A stretch of 64,000 bases of DNA from Williamsia sp. 1138. Its GTDB lineage: Bacteria; Actinomycetota; Actinomycetes; Mycobacteriales; Mycobacteriaceae. Shown piece after piece: positions 35,783 through 43,454 of this stretch. Position numbers and translations under genes: made by a program. The notes under the pieces were generated by a model. The model saw nothing but the letters and a program-made list of their open reading frames with translations. It was not told the DNA's origin and did not search any database. The DNA is taken from contig NZ_MJEJ02000054.1 in the NCBI RefSeq assembly GCF_002095435.2, forward strand, positions 186,001 to 250,000, in the 5' to 3' direction. Numbering within the stretch: the stretch's first letter is position 1; the number at the start of each line of letters is the position of its first letter.

Positions 35783-36397
35783 TCAGGTGAGGACGAGCGC
35801 AATGCTCTCGACGAGTACCCCGACGAGGTCGTCGAGGGAATCGCTCCCCAGCGCACCCACCATCTCGTCGGAGCGCATGCTGATGACCGATTCCACCAGC
35901 CGGAACGGAACGTGCCGACGGGGGTCGGACTGATCACCGAGGACCTCACCGGCCAGCTGCGCGTAGATGCGTGCCAGATCGGTGCGCGCCTGCCGGAACT
36001 CTGCGAATCGCTGCGTGCGCAGTTCGGGCAGTAGATAGAGCGCGCCGAGGTTCCAGCGCGATGCGGCGAGTTGGCCGGCATCGAAGCCTGCCAATTCCTG
36101 AAGTCGGGCAAGCGTCGGACCGTCGGCCGCCGCGACCTCCCGCGCCTTCTCGAGCGGCGCCACGACGGTGTCCTTGAGCAGGGACTCGAGGATGTCGTCT
36201 TTCGTCTTGAAGTGGTGATAGAGCGAGGCCTGCCGGATCCCCACCGCCTCGGCGATCATCCTGGTGGACGTACCGGCGTAGCCACGCGTGGTGAACAGTT
36301 CGGCCGCGGCGTCCCTGATCTCCTCGCGAGCGGTGGCACCACGACGTCGTTGTTCCACCAACCGAGGGCGCCCTGGGCCTGCCGCAACATGAGTCAC
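35783..36397 (-). CDS. TetR-family regulator of the guanidine/urea-type operon
   Basis: A 204-residue TetR protein from GTG 36397 (a longer frame to 36490 is open). The HTH region is REEIRDAAAELFTTRGYAGTSTRMIAEAVGIRQASLYHHFKTK. It is divergent from the permease gene, and the intervening 212 bases hold at least two pairs of inverted repeats. It is the obvious candidate repressor for the permease-DUF1989-carboxylase-hydrolase operon, though the effector is unknown. Confidence 0.85.
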   Translation of the reverse strand: MTHVAAGPGRPRLVEQRRRGATAREEIRDAAAELFTTRGYAGTSTRMIAEAVGIRQASLYHHFKTKDDILESLLKDTVVAPLEKAREVAAADGPTLARLQELAGFDAGQLAASRWNLGALYLLPELRTQRFAEFRQARTDLARIYAQLAGEVLGDQSDPRRHVPFRLVESVISMRSDEMVGALGSDSLDDLVGVLVESIALVLT

Positions 36398-36482
36398 AAG
36401 TGCTGACCATACTGTGATCTGCGCACCCTTGATGGCGTCCGCGCCGGTCAACGAGCCCCTGACCTGCACCGAGTGCGTTCTC

Positions 36483-36573
36483 GGAAACATACTTGTTTCA
36501 CGCGTTTGCGAGCCGGAAACAAACCTGTCACTCGACAGAAATAGCTGCGCGGTTATCTGTCACCTGACAGATA
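36483..36573 (+). promoter_or_regulatory. Tandem operator candidates in the divergent TetR/permease promoter
   Basis: There are two repeat types. GGAAACATACTTGTTTC at 36483-36499 and the related GGAAACAAACCTGTCAC at 36515-36531 share GGAAACAnAC-TGT. CTGTCACTCGACAG at 36525-36538 and TATCTGTCACCTGACAGATA at 36554-36573 share CTGTCAC-GACAG; the latter has perfect eight-base arms. The sites overlap the expected core promoter. They look like TetR operators; no riboswitch-like fold was recognised. Confidence 0.6.
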
Positions 36574-36609
36574 CCAGGGCTCATGGGCCCCTTAGCAGGA
36601 AGATCTCCC

Positions 36610-38178
36610 ATGACCGCAACCGCGCAACCTCCCAGTGCCCCAGTGAGCGGCGGTGCCGGACGAACGCCCGACGCCGACGATCTTTCCGAGTTCGGCTACA
36701 CCCAGCAGCTCCATCGCTCGCTGGGAACCTTCGCGTCGTTTGCGGCGGGATTCTCGTTCGTATCCATCCTGACCACGATCTTCCAGCTGTTCGGTCTCGG
36801 CTTCTCGTTCGGCGGTCCGGCGTTCTTCTGGACCTGGCCCATCGTCTACGTCGGCCAGTTCCTCGTCGCGCTCTGTTTTGCCGAGATCGCCGCTCGTTAC
36901 CCGATTTCCGGTGCGATCTACCAGTGGTCGCGCCGCATGGGCGGAGAGGTCATCGGCTGGTTCGGTGGCTGGTTCATGATGCTTGCCCAGATCGTCACCG
37001 CCTCTGCTGCCGCGATCGCCCTACAGGTGGTCATGCCCTCGATCTGGGACGGCTTCCAGATCATCGGCGACGACGCAGCACTGACCACCACCAGCGGCGC
37101 CGCGAACGCAGTCCTGCTCGGGTCGGTCCTGCTGGTGATCACCACGTTCATCAACTGCATCGGCGTCAACTGGATGAGCCGGATCAACAACATCGGCGTC
37201 ACCTGTGAGATCGTCGGCGTCACCGCGGTGATCCTGGCGCTGTTCACCCACGCCGAGCGCGGCCCCGACGTCGTGTTCGACACCGGATTGCCCGGCCAGC
37301 AGCCCGGTTACATCTGGGCCTTCATCGTCTCCGGACTCATGGCGGCCTACGTGATGGTCGGCTTCGGCTCCGCAGGTGAACTGGCCGAGGAGACGAAGAA
37401 CCCTCGTCGGGTGGCACCGCGGACGATTCGACTGGCACTGACGGTGTCGGCGATCGGTGGCGGGCTCATGCTCCTGGGCGCCCTCATGGCCGCGCCCAGC
37501 CTCGGTGAGGAACTGGCGGTCGGCGGCCTGCCCTACGTCCTCGATTCGGTACTCGGCTCCTTCTGGGGCAAGGTGCTGCTCTGCGACGTCGTCGTCGCGA
37601 TCTTCATCTGTACCTTGGCCATTCAGACCGCCTGCTCACGGCTGATGTTCTCGATGGCTCGCGACGACCGGCTGCCCGCATCGAAACTCCTGAGCCACGT
37701 GAACGCACGCACCGGAACCCCCATCGCTCCGTCCGTGCTCATCGGCGTCCTGTGCATCGGCGTCCTCGTCGTCAACATCGGCAACTCCGCGATCTTCGCG
37801 ACCCTGGCCAGCGTCTGCATCATCCTGATCTACCTCGCCTACCTCTCGGTCACCGGGCCGATGCTCTGGCGCAGACTGAAGGGCTGGCCTGGCAACACCA
37901 CCAGCGCCGTCGACGCCGAGGGCAAGAAACTATTTACGTTGGGCCGCTTGGGAATCCCGTTGAACCTGCTGGCAGTTGTCTACGGACTGCTGATGGTGAT
38001 CAATCTTGCCTGGCCACGTGCCGAGATCTTCGACCCTGCCGGCGAGATGCCCATCCTCAAGTGGGCGGGCCCGATCTGCATCGTGGCGTCGATCCTGATC
38101 GGCATCGCCTGCTTCCCCCATGGCAAGAAGCACCCGATGCCCGTGAAGGTGTTCACCCCCGCAGTAGACGGCAAGTAG
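36610..38178 (+). CDS. APC-superfamily amino acid/amine permease
   Basis: A 522-residue membrane transporter with about 12 hydrophobic spans and the APC amino-acid permease pattern (FGYTQQLHRSLGTFASFAAGFSFVSI near the N terminus; GSAGELAEETKNPRRVAPRTI in the middle). I chose ATG 36610, preceded by AGGAAGA; ATG 36583 is in frame. It lies first in the operon, so it probably imports the nitrogen compound used by the downstream enzymes, such as guanidine, urea or an amine. Confidence 0.85.
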   Translation: MTATAQPPSAPVSGGAGRTPDADDLSEFGYTQQLHRSLGTFASFAAGFSFVSILTTIFQLFGLGFSFGGPAFFWTWPIVYVGQFLVALCFAEIAARYPISGAIYQWSRRMGGEVIGWFGGWFMMLAQIVTASAAAIALQVVMPSIWDGFQIIGDDAALTTTSGAANAVLLGSVLLVITTFINCIGVNWMSRINNIGVTCEIVGVTAVILALFTHAERGPDVVFDTGLPGQQPGYIWAFIVSGLMAAYVMVGFGSAGELAEETKNPRRVAPRTIRLALTVSAIGGGLMLLGALMAAPSLGEELAVGGLPYVLDSVLGSFWGKVLLCDVVVAIFICTLAIQTACSRLMFSMARDDRLPASKLLSHVNARTGTPIAPSVLIGVLCIGVLVVNIGNSAIFATLASVCIILIYLAYLSVTGPMLWRRLKGWPGNTTSAVDAEGKKLFTLGRLGIPLNLLAVVYGLLMVINLAWPRAEIFDPAGEMPILKWAGPICIVASILIGIACFPHGKKHPMPVKVFTPAVDGK

Positions 38179-38209
38179 CAGTCCCCGATACCGAAAGGAC
38201 ACAACGGAT

Positions 38210-39064
38210 ATGACGATGACGTCCACCGGAACCACCGCCGGAGCTCGCGAGCACGCTCGCGCCCAAGCCGCCGCGATCACAGACACCATGCCCGTCGTGC
38301 CGGCATCGTCCTGGCCTGATCTGCCCGACAATGTTGCGGGGCAGGACATGACGTGGGCCGAGACAGTGCCTGGTGGGCGGTACACCGTCAAGGTGCTCGC
38401 GCGCGGCACCAGGCTCCGTCTGCGCGACGTGGCGGGGACAGGCTGTGCCAACGTGCTGCTCTGGCGCGCCGATGCACCCTGGGAGCGGCTCAACGTCGCT
38501 GACACCGTCAAGGTGCCCTGGCAGGCTTACCTGGGCACCGGCCATCCCCTGCTCAGTGACCAGGGCCGGGTCCTGGCCACCATCGTCGACGATGACTCCG
38601 GTCATCACGACGCACTGTGCGGCACCAGTACGCTGGCCGGGAACACCGCCAAATACGGTGCCGGTGAGGTCTACTCGCAGACTCCGGCCGGGCGTGAGCT
38701 GTTCTTGCTGGCCGCCGCGAAACACGGATTGCACGCCGCTGACGTGGCGCCGTCGCTGTCGTTCTTCCACGGCATCGTCGTCGAGTCCGACGGATCCCTG
38801 ACTTCGAAGGGTTCCGCGGGGTTGGACAAGCACGTCGACGTGTTGCTCCATCTGCCGTGCACGGTCGCGATCGTCAACACCGCGCACCCACTCGACCCCT
38901 CACCCGGGTTCGACGTGGGTCCGGTGGAGGTGCTCGCGTGGCGGGCTCCCGGTGATCTGGAAACCCTGCTCGCCGAGTTGCCCGACACCGACCCGGAATA
39001 CCAGCGTGCCGCCCTGAACTCCGAGGACGTCTGGGCCGCAGCACACTTCGAGAGGAACGCGTGA
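38210..39064 (+). CDS. DUF1989 protein, urea amidolyase-associated (carboxyguanidine deiminase subunit-like)
   Basis: A 284-residue DUF1989 protein, named in many genomes urea amidolyase-associated protein 1. Motifs include VKVLARGTRLRLRDVAGTGCANVLLW and SFFHGIVVESDGSL. In characterised bacteria a DUF1989 pair acts as carboxyguanidine deiminase, converting carboxyguanidine into allophanate. It is directly followed by its likely partner subunit with a one-base or four-base overlap. The assignment to guanidine over urea is based on this family knowledge, not on direct evidence here. Confidence 0.85.
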   Translation: MTMTSTGTTAGAREHARAQAAAITDTMPVVPASSWPDLPDNVAGQDMTWAETVPGGRYTVKVLARGTRLRLRDVAGTGCANVLLWRADAPWERLNVADTVKVPWQAYLGTGHPLLSDQGRVLATIVDDDSGHHDALCGTSTLAGNTAKYGAGEVYSQTPAGRELFLLAAAKHGLHAADVAPSLSFFHGIVVESDGSLTSKGSAGLDKHVDVLLHLPCTVAIVNTAHPLDPSPGFDVGPVEVLAWRAPGDLETLLAELPDTDPEYQRAALNSEDVWAAAHFERNA

Positions 39065-39732
39065 TGAGCACCGCCACCACATCATCGGCAGCAGAGTTGG
39101 CCCTGGTGCCCGGGACGGTGATCGGAGATCACGAGATCGGGCCCCGCGCGCCCTGGTCGGGGATCGTCGCGGCCGGCGACGTGCTCACGATCGTCGATCT
39201 GTACGGCAACCAGGCCGTCGACACCCTGTTCTTCGGCGGTCACGACCACTCCATCCGCTATTCGGCACAGGCGACCATCGCAGCCCAGGGCAACATCTTC
39301 CTGACCACCGGATCGGTGATCCGAGATCAGGATTCGGCACCGCTGATGACGATCGTGGCCGACGAGGTCGGCAATCACGACACGCTCGGCGGTGCCTGCT
39401 CGCAGGAGTCGAACACACTGCGGTACGGCCACCACACGAAACACCAGCACGCCTGCGTGGAGAACTTTCTCATCGGTGGTGCGCCCCACGGCCTGGGCAA
39501 GGCCGACATGGTGGGCAACGTCAACTTCTTCATGAACGTGCCCGTCGATCCCGATGGTTCCCTCGGCATCGTCGACGGACTGTCCGCACCCGGCAAGCGT
39601 CTTGCGCTGCGCGCCGAGGTGGACACGCTGGTCCTGATCTCCAACTGCCCGCAGATCAACAACCCCTGCAACGGGTTCGACCCCACCGCCGTCCGTGTCA
39701 TCGTGACCCGGCCCGGCGTGAGCGAGGCCTGA
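39064..39732 (+). CDS. DUF1989 protein, urea amidolyase-associated, second subunit-like
   Basis: A 222-residue DUF1989 protein related to the preceding one; WSGIVAAGDVLTIVDLYGNQAVDTLFF and NHDTLGGACSQESNT are typical. I chose ATG 39064, which forms TGATG with the previous stop; GTG 39061 adds one residue. The two DUF1989 proteins probably form a heteromer and together deiminate carboxyguanidine to allophanate. Next comes the carboxyltransferase gene after five bases. Confidence 0.85.
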   Translation: MSTATTSSAAELALVPGTVIGDHEIGPRAPWSGIVAAGDVLTIVDLYGNQAVDTLFFGGHDHSIRYSAQATIAAQGNIFLTTGSVIRDQDSAPLMTIVADEVGNHDTLGGACSQESNTLRYGHHTKHQHACVENFLIGGAPHGLGKADMVGNVNFFMNVPVDPDGSLGIVDGLSAPGKRLALRAEVDTLVLISNCPQINNPCNGFDPTAVRVIVTRPGVSEA

Positions 39733-39737
39733 CCACC

Positions 39738-41741
39738 ATGGCGAGCATCTCGATCCTGCGGGCAGGACCGCAGACCACCATCCAGGATTGGCCCGGGCGG
39801 ATCCGCTACTGGCACGTCGGCGTTCCGCCGTCGGGGCCGATGGACGACCTGTCGTTCCGGCTGGCGAATATCGCGGTCGGCAACGCCGAGGGTGCGCCCG
39901 GACTGGAGTGCACCCTGATGGGTCCGCAATTGCAATTCGACACCGACACCATCGTCGCCGTCACCGGCGCCCCCGTCACGCTGACCGTATCCGGCCAAGC
40001 TGTCCCACAGTGGGTTCCGATCACCCTCAAAGCCGGCGAGATCCTCGACATCGGTGCGGTCGGCTTCGTGGGGATGCGCGTCTATGTCGCTGTCGCGGGC
40101 GGAATCGACGCCGAGCTCTACCTCGAGAGCCGATCGACGTTCACCCTCGGCAAGTTCGGTGGCAAGGACGGCCGCGCCCTGGCCGACGGCGACACGCTTG
40201 CCACCGCCGCGACAGCTCCGTCCGGGGTGGCCCGACGCATCCTGGGCGACGAGAAGCCTGCGCTGACCAACAACTGGCATCTCGCTGTCACCGTGGGCCC
40301 GCACAGTGCCCCCGAGTTCTTCACGCCCGAGGACATCGACGATCTCTACAACACACCGTATGAGGTCCACTTCAACTCCGACCGCACCGGCGTTCGCCTG
40401 GTGGGCCCGCAACCCCGATGGGCACGCACCGACGGCGGCGAGGCGGGCCTGCATCCGTCGAACATCCACGACACCGCGTATTCAGTGGGGGCACTGGACT
40501 TCACCGGCGACACCCCGATCCTGCTCGGTCCGGACGGGCCGAGTCTCGGCGGGTTCGTCTGCCCGGTGACCGTGACCACCGCCGAGCGGTGGAAGCTCGG
40601 ACAGCTCAAGCCCGGTGACACCGTGCAGTTCGTCCCGGTCCGCGCGGCCGAGGTGGCCAGCGTCGCGAGTTTCGGCGAAGACCGGCGTGCGGGGTTCAGC
40701 ACTGTCATCTCCGCGGGCACCGACCTCGACAACGGGGTGCTCGGTGGATCGATGACGGCCGACGGCACCACCACGGTGACCTACCGCCGCAGCGGCGACG
40801 ACAACATCCTCGTCGAATACGGCGACATGAGCCTCGATCTCGCGCTTCGTGCCCGGGTACACGCGCTTGCCGAACGGATCGACGCCGAACGGCCTCCCGG
40901 GCTGATCACCCTCACCCCCGGCATCCGATCGCTGCAGATCAAGGTCGACCCCACCGTGATGCGGCAGTCGACGCTGCTCGACTGGCTGACCGAGTGCGAG
41001 GCCCAGCTGCCGTCGGCATCAGAGCTGGTCGTACCGAGCCGAACGGTGCATCTGCCGTTGTCCTGGGACGATCCGGCCACCCGCGAGGCGATCGAGCGCT
41101 ACATGCTCGGTGTCCGCTCGGATGCACCCTGGTGTCCCTGGAACATCGAATTCATCCGGCGGATGAACGGTCTCGACTCGGTCGATGACGTGCACCGGAT
41201 CGTCTACGACGCCGAATATCTGGTGCTCGGCCTCGGCGACGTGTATCTCGGCGCGCCCGTTGCGGTCCCGCTCGACCCTCGCCATCGGCTGATCACCACC
41301 AAATACAACCCCGCCCGCACGTGGACGCCGGAGAACGCAGTCGGTATCGGCGGCGCCTACATGTGCATCTACGGAATGGAAGGTCCGGGCGGATACCAGT
41401 TCGTCGGTCGCACCACCCAGGTCTGGAACCATCGGCATCCACTGCGGGCCGCCGGTTTCGAACCCGAACATCCCTGGCTGCTGCGCTTCTTCGACAAGAT
41501 CAGCTGGTACCCGGTCAGCGCCGATGAACTGCTCGACCTGCGGGCCGACATGGCCGCGGGGCGTGGCACAGTGGAGATCAGCGACGGCACGTTCTCGCTC
41601 GCCGAACACCAGCGGTTCCTCGACGACAACGCCGGCGCCATCACCGCGGATCGCTCCGCGATGGAGGCCGCCAGGGCAATCGAACGGCAACGTTGGTCCG
41701 ATGGTGGCGAGTTCGCCACCAAGACAGGAAAAGTGGCATGA
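39738..41741 (+). CDS. Carboxyltransferase-only urea/guanidine carboxylase (AHS2-AHS1)
   Basis: A 667-residue protein containing only the carboxyltransferase part of urea/guanidine carboxylase: an AHS2 domain (about 5-330; GPQTTIQDWPGRIRYWHVG, GPMDDLSFRLAN) and an AHS1 domain (about 360-590; YGDMSLDLALRARVH, LTPGIRSLQIKVDP). Family members are normally about 1200 residues with an N-terminal biotin carboxylase and a C-terminal biotin carrier. Neither is here, and no AMKM biotin motif exists in the protein. The missing partners are not elsewhere in this window, so they must be supplied in trans or the protein has another role. Confidence 0.85.
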   Translation: MASISILRAGPQTTIQDWPGRIRYWHVGVPPSGPMDDLSFRLANIAVGNAEGAPGLECTLMGPQLQFDTDTIVAVTGAPVTLTVSGQAVPQWVPITLKAGEILDIGAVGFVGMRVYVAVAGGIDAELYLESRSTFTLGKFGGKDGRALADGDTLATAATAPSGVARRILGDEKPALTNNWHLAVTVGPHSAPEFFTPEDIDDLYNTPYEVHFNSDRTGVRLVGPQPRWARTDGGEAGLHPSNIHDTAYSVGALDFTGDTPILLGPDGPSLGGFVCPVTVTTAERWKLGQLKPGDTVQFVPVRAAEVASVASFGEDRRAGFSTVISAGTDLDNGVLGGSMTADGTTTVTYRRSGDDNILVEYGDMSLDLALRARVHALAERIDAERPPGLITLTPGIRSLQIKVDPTVMRQSTLLDWLTECEAQLPSASELVVPSRTVHLPLSWDDPATREAIERYMLGVRSDAPWCPWNIEFIRRMNGLDSVDDVHRIVYDAEYLVLGLGDVYLGAPVAVPLDPRHRLITTKYNPARTWTPENAVGIGGAYMCIYGMEGPGGYQFVGRTTQVWNHRHPLRAAGFEPEHPWLLRFFDKISWYPVSADELLDLRADMAAGRGTVEISDGTFSLAEHQRFLDDNAGAITADRSAMEAARAIERQRWSDGGEFATKTGKVA

Positions 41742-43399
41742 GCAGGATCGCTGACATCTACGACCTCATCGACGCGGCCGATCGACCCGAGGTGTTCATC
41801 AGCTTGCGCGAGCGGGCCGACGTCGAGCGGGACTACGAGTCCTCCCTTGCCGGAGGCGGCGCGCTGGCAGGGGTGGTGCTCGCGGTCAAGGACAACGTCG
41901 ACGTCGCAGGGCTGCCGACGACGGCCGCCTGCCCCGGCTTCGAATACGTGCCGGAGAGAGACGCCGCAGCAGTGGCCGCACTGCGGTCGGCGGGCGCAGT
42001 CGTCATCGGCAAGACGAACCTCGATCAGTTCGCGACCGGGCTCGTCGGCACCCGCAGTCCCTACGGCGCAGTCCGTGATTCGCGACGTCCCGAACGCATC
42101 TCCGGCGGTTCGAGTTCGGGTTCCGCGGTCGCCGTCGCATTGGGATTCGCCGACATCGCCATCGGCACCGACACCGCCGGGTCCGGGCGGGTACCCGCGG
42201 GGCTGCAGGGCATCGTCGGCATCAAACCCACGCTGGGCGTGGTCAGTACGGCAGGCGTCGTCCCGGCGTGCGCCAGCTACGACTGCGTCACCGTCCTCGC
42301 TCGCGACCTCGACCTCGCCAACCGCGCGATGGGATCGATGGCGGGGACCGACAACTGGGGCACCGCAGTGCGCTTCGCCGCGCCGGACAGTCCGGTTGTC
42401 GCCGTACCCGCCCAGTTGCCCGGCTTGGACGAGAGGTGGCAGGACGCGTTCGAGGCCGCCATCGAGCGGGCCGAGACAGCCGGCGTCCGCGTCAAACGCA
42501 TCGACATCTCGGACTTCCTGGCCGCGGCGAAGCTGCTGTACGAGGGCGCCCTCGTCGCCGAACGTTACGAGGCGGTCGGCGAGTTCATCTCGACCGCAAG
42601 CGAATCCGCCGCGCTCGATCCGACTGTCGCGGCGATCATCGGCGCGGCCGACCGGTTCACCGCGGTCGAATTGCTCGCCGACCGGCGCCGGGTGGAACAG
42701 TTACGCGTGCGAGCACTGGCCACCCTCGGCGACGCCGACGCCCTGCTCGTCCCCACTGCACCCATGCATCCGACCCTTGATCAGGTCGCCGCCGACCCGA
42801 TCGGCGTCAACGCAGCGATGGGGACGTACACCAACTTCTGCAACCTCTTCGACATGTGCGCTGTGGCGGTCCCGGCCGGGACCGTCGACGACACCGACGG
42901 CACTGCGGCCCAATTCGGGGTGACGGTCATCTGCCGCGACCACGACGACGCCATCGCACTCGACATCGCAGGCCGCATCGGGACGCTGCCGGCAGGCGAA
43001 GGCCCTTCCTGGCCCGAACTCGCCGGCGCCGCCACCGCTGAGGTCTTCGTCGTCGGCGCCCACCTACGAGGGCAACCACTGATGCACCAGCTGACCGACC
43101 GCGGCGCCCGGTGGAACGGGGAGGCCGCCACCGCGGCGTCCTATCGGCTCGTCGCACTCGACACCCAACCGGAGAAACCCGGGTTGGTCCGCGACACCGC
43201 CGCCGGGACCTCGATCAGGGGCGAGCTGTGGACTCTCTCACCCGCCGCTCTCGGGGATTTCCTCACGGCCCTACCGACCCCGATGACCCTCGGCGCGGTG
43301 GAACTAGAGGGCGGTCGATGGACGGTCGGGTTCGCGTGCGATCACGAAGCGGTCGCCACCGCCGAACCACTGAGCGTGACGCACTGGCTCGAGCGCTGA
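41738..43399 (+). CDS. atzF: Allophanate hydrolase
   Basis: A 553-residue amidase-signature enzyme. The catalytic region contains AVKDNVDVAG with the lysine, GGSSSGSAVAVA with the serines and GTDTAGSGRVPAG. After about residue 430 comes the C-terminal allophanate-hydrolase domain (EVFVVGAHLRGQPLMHQL). It splits allophanate into ammonia and carbon dioxide. ATG 41738 overlaps the carboxyltransferase stop by four bases. It is the last gene of the nitrogen operon. Confidence 0.9.
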   Translation: MSRIADIYDLIDAADRPEVFISLRERADVERDYESSLAGGGALAGVVLAVKDNVDVAGLPTTAACPGFEYVPERDAAAVAALRSAGAVVIGKTNLDQFATGLVGTRSPYGAVRDSRRPERISGGSSSGSAVAVALGFADIAIGTDTAGSGRVPAGLQGIVGIKPTLGVVSTAGVVPACASYDCVTVLARDLDLANRAMGSMAGTDNWGTAVRFAAPDSPVVAVPAQLPGLDERWQDAFEAAIERAETAGVRVKRIDISDFLAAAKLLYEGALVAERYEAVGEFISTASESAALDPTVAAIIGAADRFTAVELLADRRRVEQLRVRALATLGDADALLVPTAPMHPTLDQVAADPIGVNAAMGTYTNFCNLFDMCAVAVPAGTVDDTDGTAAQFGVTVICRDHDDAIALDIAGRIGTLPAGEGPSWPELAGAATAEVFVVGAHLRGQPLMHQLTDRGARWNGEAATAASYRLVALDTQPEKPGLVRDTAAGTSIRGELWTLSPAALGDFLTALPTPMTLGAVELEGGRWTVGFACDHEAVATAEPLSVTHWLER

Positions 43400-43454
43400 C
43401 GCCGCCGTACCCACCTGACGTCCGTGCTCGACCCACCTGTAGCAGGATGGCGGT

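Noticed and set aside
36398-36609. A guanidine riboswitch upstream of the permease
   Set aside because: I could not find the conserved ACGR-containing loops or the ykkC-type fold; the space is filled with inverted repeats that suit a TetR operator.
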